Assembly: GCA_023229575.1 (NCBI GenBank)
Contig: JALNYZ010000006.1
Span: 62,001 to 126,000 of the forward strand
Origin: Prolixibacteraceae bacterium
Lineage (GTDB): Bacteria; Bacteroidota; Bacteroidia; Bacteroidales; Prolixibacteraceae
DNA: 64,000 nucleotides
Direction: 5' to 3'
A model generated the notes under the pieces. That model searched no databases and was not told the origin of the DNA. It saw only the letters and a program-made list of their open reading frames with translations. Below, piece after piece: positions 43,049-51,623 of the stretch (position 1 is the first letter of the stretch; each line of letters begins with the position of its first letter). The position numbers and the translations under genes are program-made.

Positions 43049-45712
43049 TTGTCTGGAAATCATAAATTTTTTGAGCTTTCGGAGTCGGTTTCAGGAGGAA
43101 TATCTTACCGGAAATTTTTGATTATTTACCTTTGCTTGTTCTTTGGCCCACATCTGCTTTCTGGTCAGACAATCAAGGATTTTAAGGAGATTTTAGTGAT
43201 CGAGAGCCGCGAATTCCTGCATAACAACCAAAAGCCTTTACCCTATCTGCAATCCGGATTTCATTACTTTTCCCATCAACAGGACAATGGATTTACAGAA
43301 ATGCTGGAACATGCCTGGGAAAAATTTTCGCCTATTCCCGGAATTCATGTCCCCAGATCCAGAAAATTTGACCCCGCACCAAAATTTAGCTTCGAGGAGA
43401 CCAGCTACCACAATTCACAATCCTTGCCGTGCATAATCATTGACCAAAAGGACGAAGAATCCGCAACAATTTCTGAAAACCTTCCGAGAATTAGAAAACC
43501 TGAATATACGACCACAAATCTGCTAAGGCAAAATTTCAAATTTTACGGCAATACCATCTCTTTTACCTATGACCGTTTGTTGGCACTCTCTGTAAATCAT
43601 CAAATTAACAGTGAGATAATTGTTGATTTCTGGAAAGAATTTCTAGTTGGCAACAGCGAACAGCTCATTGGTCAGTTAACGGCAATCAAAGATAGACTGG
43701 GACTAAACGACTGGGGCTATTTTCTGCTCGTTAAAGACTGCTCCAAATCACTTTATCCCAACGATGAACCGGGCGCAACGCTTTTAAGCTGGGCGTTGAT
43801 GATACGTTCAGGATTTGATGTAAAAATTGGTTACAATCAACTGGGCGCCTCTGTTTTGTACAGAACCTCCAGCAACATTTATGGAATTCCTTCTGTCAGG
43901 ATTGATGATTTCGATTACTACATAGACAAATCGATTGCGACCCTGCCGGTCACTTCATATTCAAGCAATCATGCGGAAGCTACTGGTTGCATTCGGCTGA
44001 ATATCAATAGATCACTGAATTTTCAAGGAGAGATAGCGGTTAAAAAGATACAATTTCTTTGGAACCAAAAGCTGCATGGGTTCAACCTGAGATACAACCC
44101 TGAAGTAACAAAATTTCTTGAGGAATATCCGCAAACAGATCCTGAAATTTGTTTTAATGCCCCTTTCACCTTCCTGTCGAAAGAATCGTTGCTAAAACAA
44201 TTTAAGCCTGTTTTGGCTGAAATGAAAAAGGAGGAGGGCGCTGCTTTTCTGCAACAGTTTGTGCAAAAATCATTTGCATATCGCCCTTACAACGATTTAT
44301 TCGGATACGATCGTTTTATGTTTCCCGAAGAGTTGCTGTTCCGGGATGAAAGCAATGATAAGGGTAAATCCTTGTTGTTTGCCTGGTTAATCAGCAATCT
44401 GATGAACCAGAAAGCGGTACTGGTAGAATTCCCCGGTTTTTATTCCGTAGCAATATCGTTGAATCAACCCCTGGATGGAGACAATTTCCAGGTAAAAGGA
44501 GTAAGCTACACCATGGCGGACCCTACATTTGACAATGCACCCCTGGGACTGGTAATGAAAGATTTTTATCCGCTTAGGCCGCTGATCAAATTACTGCATA
44601 AGGCTTCGGATGAGTTCAATGAGCAGGATAAAATATGGAAACTTGCCCTATCCTTTGGTGCAGAACGATGTGGCGCCGGAAGGGACTATTTGAAAGATGA
44701 AAGTGGAAATTCCTTCATTACAGGCTTCCTGACAGAAAAAACCAACAAGCAACCGAGTTCTGTCCAAGTGCCCTTCATTGCTAAGTTTGATGAAAACAAC
44801 AAACTAATCTGGATGGACAAGTTTCATTCGGATATGAAAGCATTTGGACTGGAATTAAAACAGCTTGATAAAAATGAGTTCTATCTTGCCGGTTCCTTCC
44901 GTGGAAAATTGGAATACAATGGGATCATGCAGCAAACAGCTCCATCTGATCCGGACCTATTCTTCGCTCAGTTTAACGGACAAGGCGATATTGAATGGAT
45001 CTCCAAAAGTGGGATTGACGAATTGGAGGAAGATACCAAATTATTCTACACTGTTAATTTTGCCAGATCGGGTGACATTCAAGAGGTTAGGCTGGCCAAC
45101 GAGGATGAAAGGTCTGGAACTATCGGTTTCAGGAAAGGGACCAATGAGGGACTTTGTTATGTTGGCTCCCGCTTCCAATCTACAGGACTTGAAAAAGCTA
45201 CTGAAGAGGTTAAGCCAAAAGCCATCACCAGCTTTCGGCATCTTGTTGGCCAAATGAAATTGCTTGGGATTGAACCTAACACTGCATACATTTCAGCAAT
45301 CTTAAATTCAGTAAACAAGGTGGGCAATCAACTGACAACGTCCGATTTTGCTTCATTGAACCTTCAATTATCCGACAAAAATGGTGGGTCCGTACCCATG
45401 TTGACCGAAACGCTTCAAAAAATAAAAAATATTACGAACAGCAACGGAATCATTGAACTCAGTACTGTCAACTCGATTCCAATCAAAATTGCACCTTTCA
45501 GGATTTCTTCCCGTTCTCATTTAAAAATTATTCATTTGGACAATAATGATCTGAAATTAAAGGTGATAGACGGAATTGAATATGAGTCAGGATGGATTAA
45601 GGAGTTTGTAAATTCCATTATAATTGAATTATCAACCGGTAATCTAGTAATCGATTTAGGAAGTGAACATCAGATAATCTCAAAAAATATAAAACATGAT
45701 ATTCTAAAATAA
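43049..45712 (+). CDS. Large secreted protein of unknown function preceding porV
   Basis: An 887-residue protein with an N-terminal hydrophobic segment KFLIIYLCLFFGPHLLSGQT, a probable signal peptide cleaved near Gln40. Because no in-frame ATG precedes it, I accept the TTG at 43049, which also suits the promoter. The middle (about 160-430) reads like a folded helical domain with LLSWALMIRSGFDVKIGY, reminiscent of transglutaminase-like proteins but without a catalytic triad I can place. Around 580-670, FIAKFDENNKLIWMDKF, FYLAGSFRGKLEYNG and DLFFAQFNGQGDIEWISKSG match the SBBP-type beta-propeller repeat. It is 79 bp from porV. No C-terminal sorting domain is seen. Confidence 0.7.
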   Translation: MSGNHKFFELSESVSGGISYRKFLIIYLCLFFGPHLLSGQTIKDFKEILVIESREFLHNNQKPLPYLQSGFHYFSHQQDNGFTEMLEHAWEKFSPIPGIHVPRSRKFDPAPKFSFEETSYHNSQSLPCIIIDQKDEESATISENLPRIRKPEYTTTNLLRQNFKFYGNTISFTYDRLLALSVNHQINSEIIVDFWKEFLVGNSEQLIGQLTAIKDRLGLNDWGYFLLVKDCSKSLYPNDEPGATLLSWALMIRSGFDVKIGYNQLGASVLYRTSSNIYGIPSVRIDDFDYYIDKSIATLPVTSYSSNHAEATGCIRLNINRSLNFQGEIAVKKIQFLWNQKLHGFNLRYNPEVTKFLEEYPQTDPEICFNAPFTFLSKESLLKQFKPVLAEMKKEEGAAFLQQFVQKSFAYRPYNDLFGYDRFMFPEELLFRDESNDKGKSLLFAWLISNLMNQKAVLVEFPGFYSVAISLNQPLDGDNFQVKGVSYTMADPTFDNAPLGLVMKDFYPLRPLIKLLHKASDEFNEQDKIWKLALSFGAERCGAGRDYLKDESGNSFITGFLTEKTNKQPSSVQVPFIAKFDENNKLIWMDKFHSDMKAFGLELKQLDKNEFYLAGSFRGKLEYNGIMQQTAPSDPDLFFAQFNGQGDIEWISKSGIDELEEDTKLFYTVNFARSGDIQEVRLANEDERSGTIGFRKGTNEGLCYVGSRFQSTGLEKATEEVKPKAITSFRHLVGQMKLLGIEPNTAYISAILNSVNKVGNQLTTSDFASLNLQLSDKNGGSVPMLTETLQKIKNITNSNGIIELSTVNSIPIKIAPFRISSRSHLKIIHLDNNDLKLKVIDGIEYESGWIKEFVNSIIIELSTGNLVIDLGSEHQIISKNIKHDILK

Positions 45713-45791
45713 TCATTTTTGTTTCTAAAGCTTAAAAATTTAATCTTACTTTGGATCCAAATGCGGGATTTTAACATTTAATAAAAAATTA

Positions 45792-46982
45792 ATGAGAATA
45801 ATTCATTTTGACAGACTATTGGTTGTTCTTTTCACTATAATGATTTGTCAGACGGCATATTCCCAAAGTTTGGCAACTGGACAGGAAATACAATACAACC
45901 CTATTACCACTGCAGTTCCCTTTCTAACCATTACCCCTGATTCGAGGCATGGTGCCATGGGTGACGTGGGTGTTGCCACAACTCCTGATGCTAATTCCCA
46001 GTACTGGAACCCTTCAAAATATGCTTTTACGAAAGACAATTTTGGTTTTGCTTTATCCTACACCCCGTGGTTGAGGCAGTTGGTCAATGACATTAATTTG
46101 GCTTATCTGGCGGGTTATTATAAATTGGATCAATATCAAACCATCGGAGCTTCACTTCGCTACTTCTCGATGGGCGACATTTTGCTTACCGATCAAAATG
46201 GCTCCAGTCTTGCAAATGTCAGTCCCAATGAGTTCGCTTTTGACTTAAGCTATTCAAGAAAACTCTCTGATTATTTTTCAGGAGGTGTCGCTATCAGATA
46301 CATCCGATCCGATCTTTCGGGAGGAATTGGTCCGGAATCTTATGTACCCGGTCATACGTTTTCTACCGATGTCTCCTTTTATTACAACAAGGGTTTTGGC
46401 AAAAGCAGCAACGATCAGTCTATTTCCGCAGGTATCAACCTGTCCAACATAGGAGGTAAAATATCTTATGATGATGGCCAAAACAAAGAGTTCCTCCCCG
46501 CCAATCTCCGGCTGGGAGCAACTTACAGCAAAGAGTTTGATAGTTTTAATTCCCTGGCTATTTCATTCGATATAAATAAGTTAATGGTTCCGACCCCTCA
46601 GGCTACTTCAGGTAACCTGAATACAGCCGGAGGAATCGTTTTGCCGGACAATAGTACCAACATGTCGGTAATTAGCTCCATCTTCAGTTCATTTAGCGAT
46701 GCACCCGGAGGATTTAAGGAGGAGTTGCAGGAGATCAATTTCTCTACAGGTGTCGAATATTGGTACAACCATCAATTTGCAGTCCGCGGCGGATACTTCT
46801 CAGAGAGTGAATTCAAAGGTAACCGGAAATTTTTCTCTACCGGTCTTGGTGTGAAAATGAATATCTGTTCAATTGATTTCTCTTACCTGGTCCCGATTCA
46901 TCAGAATAACCCATTGGCCAACACCATCCGTTTTACCCTGCTTTTTGATGTAAAATCCTTTAACAAGAGCAAAAGACAATAA
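45792..46982 (+). CDS. porV: Type IX secretion outer-membrane protein PorV (LptO)
   Basis: A 396-residue outer-membrane beta-barrel of the FadL/TodX fold with a signal peptide (cleavage near AYSQS) and the typical start TAVPFLTITPDSRHGAMGDVGVATTPDANSQYWNPSK (quoted here by its ends TAVPFLTI and YWNPSK). PorV is the shuttle and attachment-complex subunit that carries T9SS cargo to PorU. The usual partner PorU is not encoded next to it; the large gene at 43049 takes that place. Confidence 0.92.
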   Translation: MRIIHFDRLLVVLFTIMICQTAYSQSLATGQEIQYNPITTAVPFLTITPDSRHGAMGDVGVATTPDANSQYWNPSKYAFTKDNFGFALSYTPWLRQLVNDINLAYLAGYYKLDQYQTIGASLRYFSMGDILLTDQNGSSLANVSPNEFAFDLSYSRKLSDYFSGGVAIRYIRSDLSGGIGPESYVPGHTFSTDVSFYYNKGFGKSSNDQSISAGINLSNIGGKISYDDGQNKEFLPANLRLGATYSKEFDSFNSLAISFDINKLMVPTPQATSGNLNTAGGIVLPDNSTNMSVISSIFSSFSDAPGGFKEELQEINFSTGVEYWYNHQFAVRGGYFSESEFKGNRKFFSTGLGVKMNICSIDFSYLVPIHQNNPLANTIRFTLLFDVKSFNKSKRQ

Positions 46983-47134
46983 CTTCGTGTTTCAATAATT
47001 TCCAAAGTCTGTTCCGAATCGCAGAGTTTTCAAGCAATTAATTGGCAGGCAGGTTGCCGCCATTATCAACTAACATGAATCCGGCAAATTTTGGTTTTCT
47101 CCGCCGGTCAGATTTTTTGTAAGTACTACTTTTT

Positions 47135-47169
47135 GATCATTACCCCTCATCCAGAGGAGTGTAATGATC
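47135..47169 (+). promoter_or_regulatory. Leader hairpin before the phosphatase gene
   Basis: GATCATTAC at 47135-47143 pairs perfectly with GTAATGATC at 47161-47169, with an inner CCTC/GAGG. It ends 20 bases before the ATG at 47190 and encloses a GAGGAG purine stretch. It could be a leader regulatory element or a weak terminator after porV. Confidence 0.5.
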
Positions 47170-47189
47170 TGCTAATTTAATTTATTAAC

Positions 47190-48968
47190 ATGCAAACAAG
47201 GAAATTTTTACGCTTGTTCCAATTTTTAATGGTAGTCCTTCTCCTGACAGGAAAGACGCTGGTAGCTCAGGAAAATCAGTCCGTTTCGATTGTCATGGAC
47301 CGTGTCATTACGAATTTGTACCAGACAAGGAGCCCGCAAAACTTGATGAAACTGAATATTGGCCAGGTCATGGGGCTTTTCTCTAAAAAGGAGTTGACAA
47401 TTCTCTCAACATGTCATTGGATGTTTGATGTCAATGTGCCTGTAACTGTCTCATTGATGATCAGCAAGGAACAAAAGAGGTTACCTTTTTGGTTGCCGCT
47501 AAGTGGGTTCCAAAAGACAGCCATGACGGTCAAAAACAGGCAAACAACCTACGATATCTGGCAAAAGCAGTTCCAAAAGGGCAGGGTTGGATTGGGTGTA
47601 AACGGTTTCGAAAATGGTTTGGCACTTCACTATTTTGTCTCTGTTGCACCGGCAAACAAACAGGATAAATTGCAAATCACCCCTGTTAATCCGGCTGATC
47701 AAAAATTTGGCATCTTGCAAGATGGCGCTTCCACCTACCTGGATTGGGATGAACTGGTTTTGCAGGAGGTTCCCGAGGCCTTGAAAGGTCAGCAGCTACT
47801 CACTACAACGAGAGGAAGAGCTTCCGAATCGCATTTGGTGGGCGCTTTCAGGTCAACGCCTTTTGCCTCTTCTCCAAATCCTGATCAAATCATCCTTACA
47901 TGGAGTTCGGATCCATCAAACAGCATGGATATACAGTGGCGGACCAACACTACCGTGGATGCCTCAACCTTAAAATACAGGGCAAAAGGTACGACAAAGG
48001 TCGTTACTTTAGTTGCCGATAAAGTGAAATTGGAAGACCGCATGCTGGTGAATGACCGATATTCCAATCACTACACGGCAAAGCTTTCGGGCTTGAAGCC
48101 TGGTACTACCTATCAATATCAGATTGCCACACAAAATGAATGGTCTGATTCAGAAAGTTTTACTACAGCTGCAAGCAATTCTTCCTTTTCATTTCTCTGG
48201 TTTGGTGATACCCACTTTTCCCCAAAATTTGGTGAGATTCTCCACAAAGGCTGGGTAGCACATCCGGATGCCTCCTTCTTCTCGATCGTTGGGGACCTGG
48301 TGAGTGATGGTCTGAACCGGGAACAATGGGATGCACTTTTTAATTATTCCAAAGAAACCGCCGGTAAAATTCCTTTTATGTCCGTACCCGGAAACCACGA
48401 CAATCGTGCCGGTCTCGGCGCTAAACTGTATTGTGATCTTTTCAGCTATCCAATGAATGGTCCGGATGGTGTACCAAAGGAGCAAACCTACTCTTTTACC
48501 TACAAGAATGCGCTCTTCCTGATGATCGATGCTACTTCCCCCATTGATGCCCAGACGGCCTGGATTGAGAAGCAGCTAGCCACAACCAAAGCCACCTGGA
48601 AGATTGCCATGTTTCATTTTGCCCCTTACAACCGCGAAGAGCCCAATCTTGACATTCAGAAGGCCTGGGTCCCTCTGTTCGACAAATACCATGTCGACAT
48701 GGTTTACGGTGGTCACCTTCATTATTACATGCGCTCGAAACCCATGAAAGCCGGTAAAGTGGTCTCTTCTTACCAGGATGGCACTGCCTATCTGATTTCG
48801 GTCGGAATTCCCAACCGGGAACAGGATTTTGCAGCAGAACCTTATGCCGAAGTTACCGACAGTAAAGGTCAACTCTTTCAATATGTGAAAATTGACGGCA
48901 ACAACCTCTACCTCGAATCGGTAAATCTTCAAGGGAAAATGATAGATTCTTTTACCCTAAAAAAATAG
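47190..48968 (+). CDS. Purple acid phosphatase-like secreted metallophosphoesterase
   Basis: A 592-residue exported protein with a signal peptide (cleavage near LVAQEN), an N-terminal fibronectin-like domain (about 215-330) and a calcineurin-type phosphoesterase domain. Metal motifs: GDTH (339-342), GDLVSDG, GNHDN, HFAPYN and GGHLHYY (His509, His511). It likely hydrolyses phosphomonoesters in the periplasm or outside. The purple acid phosphatase N-terminal domain is recognisable by WSSDPSNSMDIQWRTNTTVD. The frame ends with TAG; an open, coding-like stretch continues in phase beyond it. Confidence 0.9.
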   Translation: MQTRKFLRLFQFLMVVLLLTGKTLVAQENQSVSIVMDRVITNLYQTRSPQNLMKLNIGQVMGLFSKKELTILSTCHWMFDVNVPVTVSLMISKEQKRLPFWLPLSGFQKTAMTVKNRQTTYDIWQKQFQKGRVGLGVNGFENGLALHYFVSVAPANKQDKLQITPVNPADQKFGILQDGASTYLDWDELVLQEVPEALKGQQLLTTTRGRASESHLVGAFRSTPFASSPNPDQIILTWSSDPSNSMDIQWRTNTTVDASTLKYRAKGTTKVVTLVADKVKLEDRMLVNDRYSNHYTAKLSGLKPGTTYQYQIATQNEWSDSESFTTAASNSSFSFLWFGDTHFSPKFGEILHKGWVAHPDASFFSIVGDLVSDGLNREQWDALFNYSKETAGKIPFMSVPGNHDNRAGLGAKLYCDLFSYPMNGPDGVPKEQTYSFTYKNALFLMIDATSPIDAQTAWIEKQLATTKATWKIAMFHFAPYNREEPNLDIQKAWVPLFDKYHVDMVYGGHLHYYMRSKPMKAGKVVSSYQDGTAYLISVGIPNREQDFAAEPYAEVTDSKGQLFQYVKIDGNNLYLESVNLQGKMIDSFTLKK

Positions 48969-49112
48969 GCCCTGAAGGATGCTGAAGATCTGTTAGCCGG
49001 CGGTCGAGTTATCGTTTTAAAAGAGGGAAAACGTGAATTCAGTACCTGGATCCGTGGAATGGATGGAAAGAAGGTGCTTCCGATTACCTTTCCCGCCTCT
49101 TTTGCTCACTAA
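48969..49112 (+). pseudogene. Coding-like remnant in phase after the phosphatase stop
   Basis: After the TAG of the phosphatase, the same reading frame stays open for 47 codons to TAA 49110-49112 and reads like real protein (ALKDAEDLLAGGRVIVLKEG, then STWIRGMDGKKVLPITF). It has no start codon of its own near the beginning. It is probably the tail of a deleted neighbouring gene; a stop-codon readthrough is less likely. Family not recognised. Confidence 0.4.
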
Positions 49113-49128
49113 AATACAAAATAATGTA

Positions 49129-49206
49129 TTTTGCGGAATCAATTCCGTAAATATTCGTATTTTTGCGGAATCAATTCCGTAAAAATACATATATTTACGG
49201 AATAGT
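49129..49206. promoter_or_regulatory. Repeated dyad operator at the AAA-ATPase promoter
   Basis: GCGGAATCAATTCCG occurs twice (starting 49133 and 49165), exactly 32 bases (about three helical turns) apart, each in a context TTTT...TAAA. A half-site, TTTACGGAAT, follows at 49193-49202. The second unit overlaps a TATTTTTG -7 element (49158-49165), so binding would block transcription of the gene starting at 49216. An autoregulated promoter is the simplest reading. Confidence 0.65.
49158..49165 (+). promoter_or_regulatory. Promoter of the AAA-ATPase gene (TATTTTTG)
   Basis: An exact TAnnTTTG match inside the repeated-dyad operator; TTTG at 49130-49133 may be the -33 element, though the 24-base spacing is slightly long. 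Confidence 0.5.
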
Positions 49207-49215
49207 ACATCCGTC

Positions 49216-50337
49216 ATGATAAAAAGAAGACTCAAAACAGTTATCACTGAAAAACTTGGAAGGGGCAAAGCAATCCTGTTAATGGGTCCCAGACAGGTTG
49301 GTAAAACAACTTTACTCAATGAGTTGTTCAAAGAAGACCCGGAAACGCTTTGGCTCAATGGGGATGAACCCGACATTTACGAACTCTTTGAAAATATTAG
49401 CTCAACCCGTTTAAAAGCCATCTTTGGCAACAAAAAAAACGTTGTCATTGATGAGGCCCAGCGAATTTCTGATATTGGTCTGAAGTTAAAATTGATTACC
49501 GATCAGATTCCTGAAATTCAATTGGTAGCGACCGGAAGTTCCTCTTTTGAATTGGCCAATAAAGTAAACGAACCTTTAACCGGCAGAAAATGGGAGTACA
49601 AGATGTTTCCACTTTCGTTTGGGGAGATGGTTGCACATCACGGATTGATTGACGAGAAACGACTTTTGCCGCATAGATTGGTTTATGGATATTATCCCGA
49701 GGTAGTCACCGGATCTGGAGAAGAGAAAAATATTTTAAAACAGCTGGCCGATAGCTATTTGTACAAAGATATTTTAAGATGGGAGCAAATAAACAAACCC
49801 GACAAACTAGTTAAGTTGCTTCAGGCTATTGCTTTTCAAATAGGTTCTCAAGTCTCTTTAACCGAGTTGGGGCAAATTGCAGGATTGGATTCAAAGACCG
49901 TAGAAAAGTACATTTCGCTGCTGGAACAATCCTATGTCATTTTCAGGCTGGGTTCATTTAGCCGCAATCTTCGCAATGAGTTGAAGTTCAGTCGAAAAAT
50001 ATATTTCTATGACAATGGTATTCGCAATGCCCTCATTGCGAACTTCACCCAAATTGAAACACGCACCGATACCGGGGCCTTGTGGGAAAATTTTATCATC
50101 TCAGAAAGGTTAAAAAAAATCAGCTATGAGTCAATATGGTGCAACAGCTGGTTTTGGCGTACAACACTTCAAAAGGAGATTGATTACATTGAAGAAAAAG
50201 ATGGACAAATAGCAGCTTATGAGTTCAAATGGAATCCAGATGCCAAACACAAAACGCCCAAACAATTTCTGGCGGCTTATCCGAACAGTACATTCCAGGT
50301 AATTCACCAGAATAATTTTGATGAATTTCTACTTTAG
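49216..50337 (+). CDS. AAA+ ATPase with DUF4143 domain
   Basis: A 373-residue soluble ATPase: Walker A GPRQVGKT (24-31), Walker B VVIDEAQ (about 76-82), sensor ATGSSSFEL, then an alpha-helical lid and the C-terminal DUF4143 nuclease-like domain (about 200-370) with KFSRKIYFYDNGIRNALI. The family is widespread in bacteria and archaea and its role is unknown. It sits alone, controlled by a repeated-dyad promoter. The AT-rich context and orphan position fit a horizontally acquired gene. Confidence 0.9.
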   Translation: MIKRRLKTVITEKLGRGKAILLMGPRQVGKTTLLNELFKEDPETLWLNGDEPDIYELFENISSTRLKAIFGNKKNVVIDEAQRISDIGLKLKLITDQIPEIQLVATGSSSFELANKVNEPLTGRKWEYKMFPLSFGEMVAHHGLIDEKRLLPHRLVYGYYPEVVTGSGEEKNILKQLADSYLYKDILRWEQINKPDKLVKLLQAIAFQIGSQVSLTELGQIAGLDSKTVEKYISLLEQSYVIFRLGSFSRNLRNELKFSRKIYFYDNGIRNALIANFTQIETRTDTGALWENFIISERLKKISYESIWCNSWFWRTTLQKEIDYIEEKDGQIAAYEFKWNPDAKHKTPKQFLAAYPNSTFQVIHQNNFDEFLL

Positions 50338-50370
50338 CAAAAAAGGCTGTCCCATAAGTGAAAATATTTA

Positions 50371-50462
50371 ACCACCAAGGACCCAAAGGTAAAACACGAA
50401 GGACGCAAAGTCAACATAATAAATATTATATATTTGAGTCCTTTGTGCCCATAGTGTTTAAA
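50371..50462. repeat. TTAGTGGTTAA-family repeat (copy B)
   Basis: Contains ACCACCAAGGACCCAAAGG on the left and AGTCCTTTGTGCCCATAGTG on the right, the diverged words of the repeat seen at 23948 and 63851. Non-coding, between two convergent genes. Confidence 0.55.
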
Positions 50463-50468
50463 TGAGAC

Positions 50469-51566
50469 TTAGACATCCTCTTTGAACTTTTTGGATAGCT
50501 GATTGCACAACTCGATAAGATCTATCACTTTGCTATCTGTCGTCCCAGCTTCAATATCTGCAACTACTATATCACATGGCCCATAATTCTCAGCTATGAA
50601 CTCCAGGTCTTTGCCTATCACATCCATCGGTTTGTTGGCCAAATCCATCGGTGTATACATGAGCGACCTCCTGGTAAGTGGGAACAGGGTTCTGGCCTTG
50701 TTTAGATCTGAATCGATTCCCATGTCAATATATCCAACTTTTGGAACAGAAGCGTAATCATCAAGGTATGGAGAGGCATCCCAGGCACAATTGTGGATTC
50801 CAATGGTATCGAATTCATTGGCAATTCTAAAATCGAAAGGCAATATAAATTCCTTATATAAATCTGGTTGTATCATATTAACCAAACAATTGCTTACAGT
50901 GAAAAAGGAATAGCTGACACCGCTTTCCCTTTGTCTTTCCTGAAGCATTTTGGCGGCATCAATCATGGTAGTAGTGACGCATTCAAGCAAATTCATCACC
51001 AGATCCGGATCCATAAGCATATCCAGAAACAGTTGCTGCCCCCTGAGTCTCTGAGCGTTGTTTAAGACGCCCTGCCAATTGACAAACCCAACAACTTTGC
51101 CTTCGCTTTCTTTGATCCACTCGACCTGGTCCATCAGCGATAGAAAAAATTGATTGGTTGCCGGATTAACAGGTTTCAACTGGCTCATCCCTTCATCGGA
51201 TAGTTGAAAATGCTCGCTGGTAGGCCATTGCTCTTTATCATACCGAATTGGAACGCCAAACATGGAGGCGATTGTACAGGCGCCGAAAACACCGGTCAGA
51301 AGGTCTGGTGAATCTCCCTGATCATCCATCTTTCCGATATTACTTCCGGGAAAACGTCTTTCGATTTCCTGCCGCATGGCCAAAACCGTTTGCTTACGGT
51401 AGGCAGGATCTGCATGCCATTTTTCACCAAAATCGATTCCAAGCGCCTGGTGGTACCACTTGGGCGTAAACCCGATTTCGGGTCGTAAATAGGGTAAATT
51501 TTTAGAATCAGGTCTACGGGTCGCAGGCGCTCCTGGCGCAATGTAGCTAATAAGCTGTTGTTTCAT
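50469..51566 (-). CDS. Uroporphyrinogen decarboxylase (URO-D)-fold methyltransferase family protein
   Basis: A 365-residue protein of the URO-D superfamily. The N-terminal HemE motif region is divergent, while IGIHNCAWDASPYLDDY (His and Cys) resembles the zinc-site of MtaA/CmuA-type corrinoid methyltransferases more than true HemE. It probably transfers methyl groups to or from a corrinoid protein or coenzyme; the substrate is unknown and no corrinoid protein is adjacent. The start at 51566 has a TACCTTTG promoter 21 bases upstream. Confidence 0.85.
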   Translation of the reverse strand: MKQQLISYIAPGAPATRRPDSKNLPYLRPEIGFTPKWYHQALGIDFGEKWHADPAYRKQTVLAMRQEIERRFPGSNIGKMDDQGDSPDLLTGVFGACTIASMFGVPIRYDKEQWPTSEHFQLSDEGMSQLKPVNPATNQFFLSLMDQVEWIKESEGKVVGFVNWQGVLNNAQRLRGQQLFLDMLMDPDLVMNLLECVTTTMIDAAKMLQERQRESGVSYSFFTVSNCLVNMIQPDLYKEFILPFDFRIANEFDTIGIHNCAWDASPYLDDYASVPKVGYIDMGIDSDLNKARTLFPLTRRSLMYTPMDLANKPMDVIGKDLEFIAENYGPCDIVVADIEAGTTDSKVIDLIELCNQLSKKFKEDV

Positions 51567-51586
51567 CGATTTGTTTAAATTCCGGC

Positions 51587-51594
51587 CAAAGGTA
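51587..51594 (-). promoter_or_regulatory. Promoter of the URO-D-family gene (TACCTTTG on minus strand)
   Basis: An exact TAnnTTTG match 20 bases upstream of the ATG at 51566. Confidence 0.65.
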
Positions 51595-51623
51595 CTAATT
51601 TGGAGCGGGAAGAAATCCTTTGA

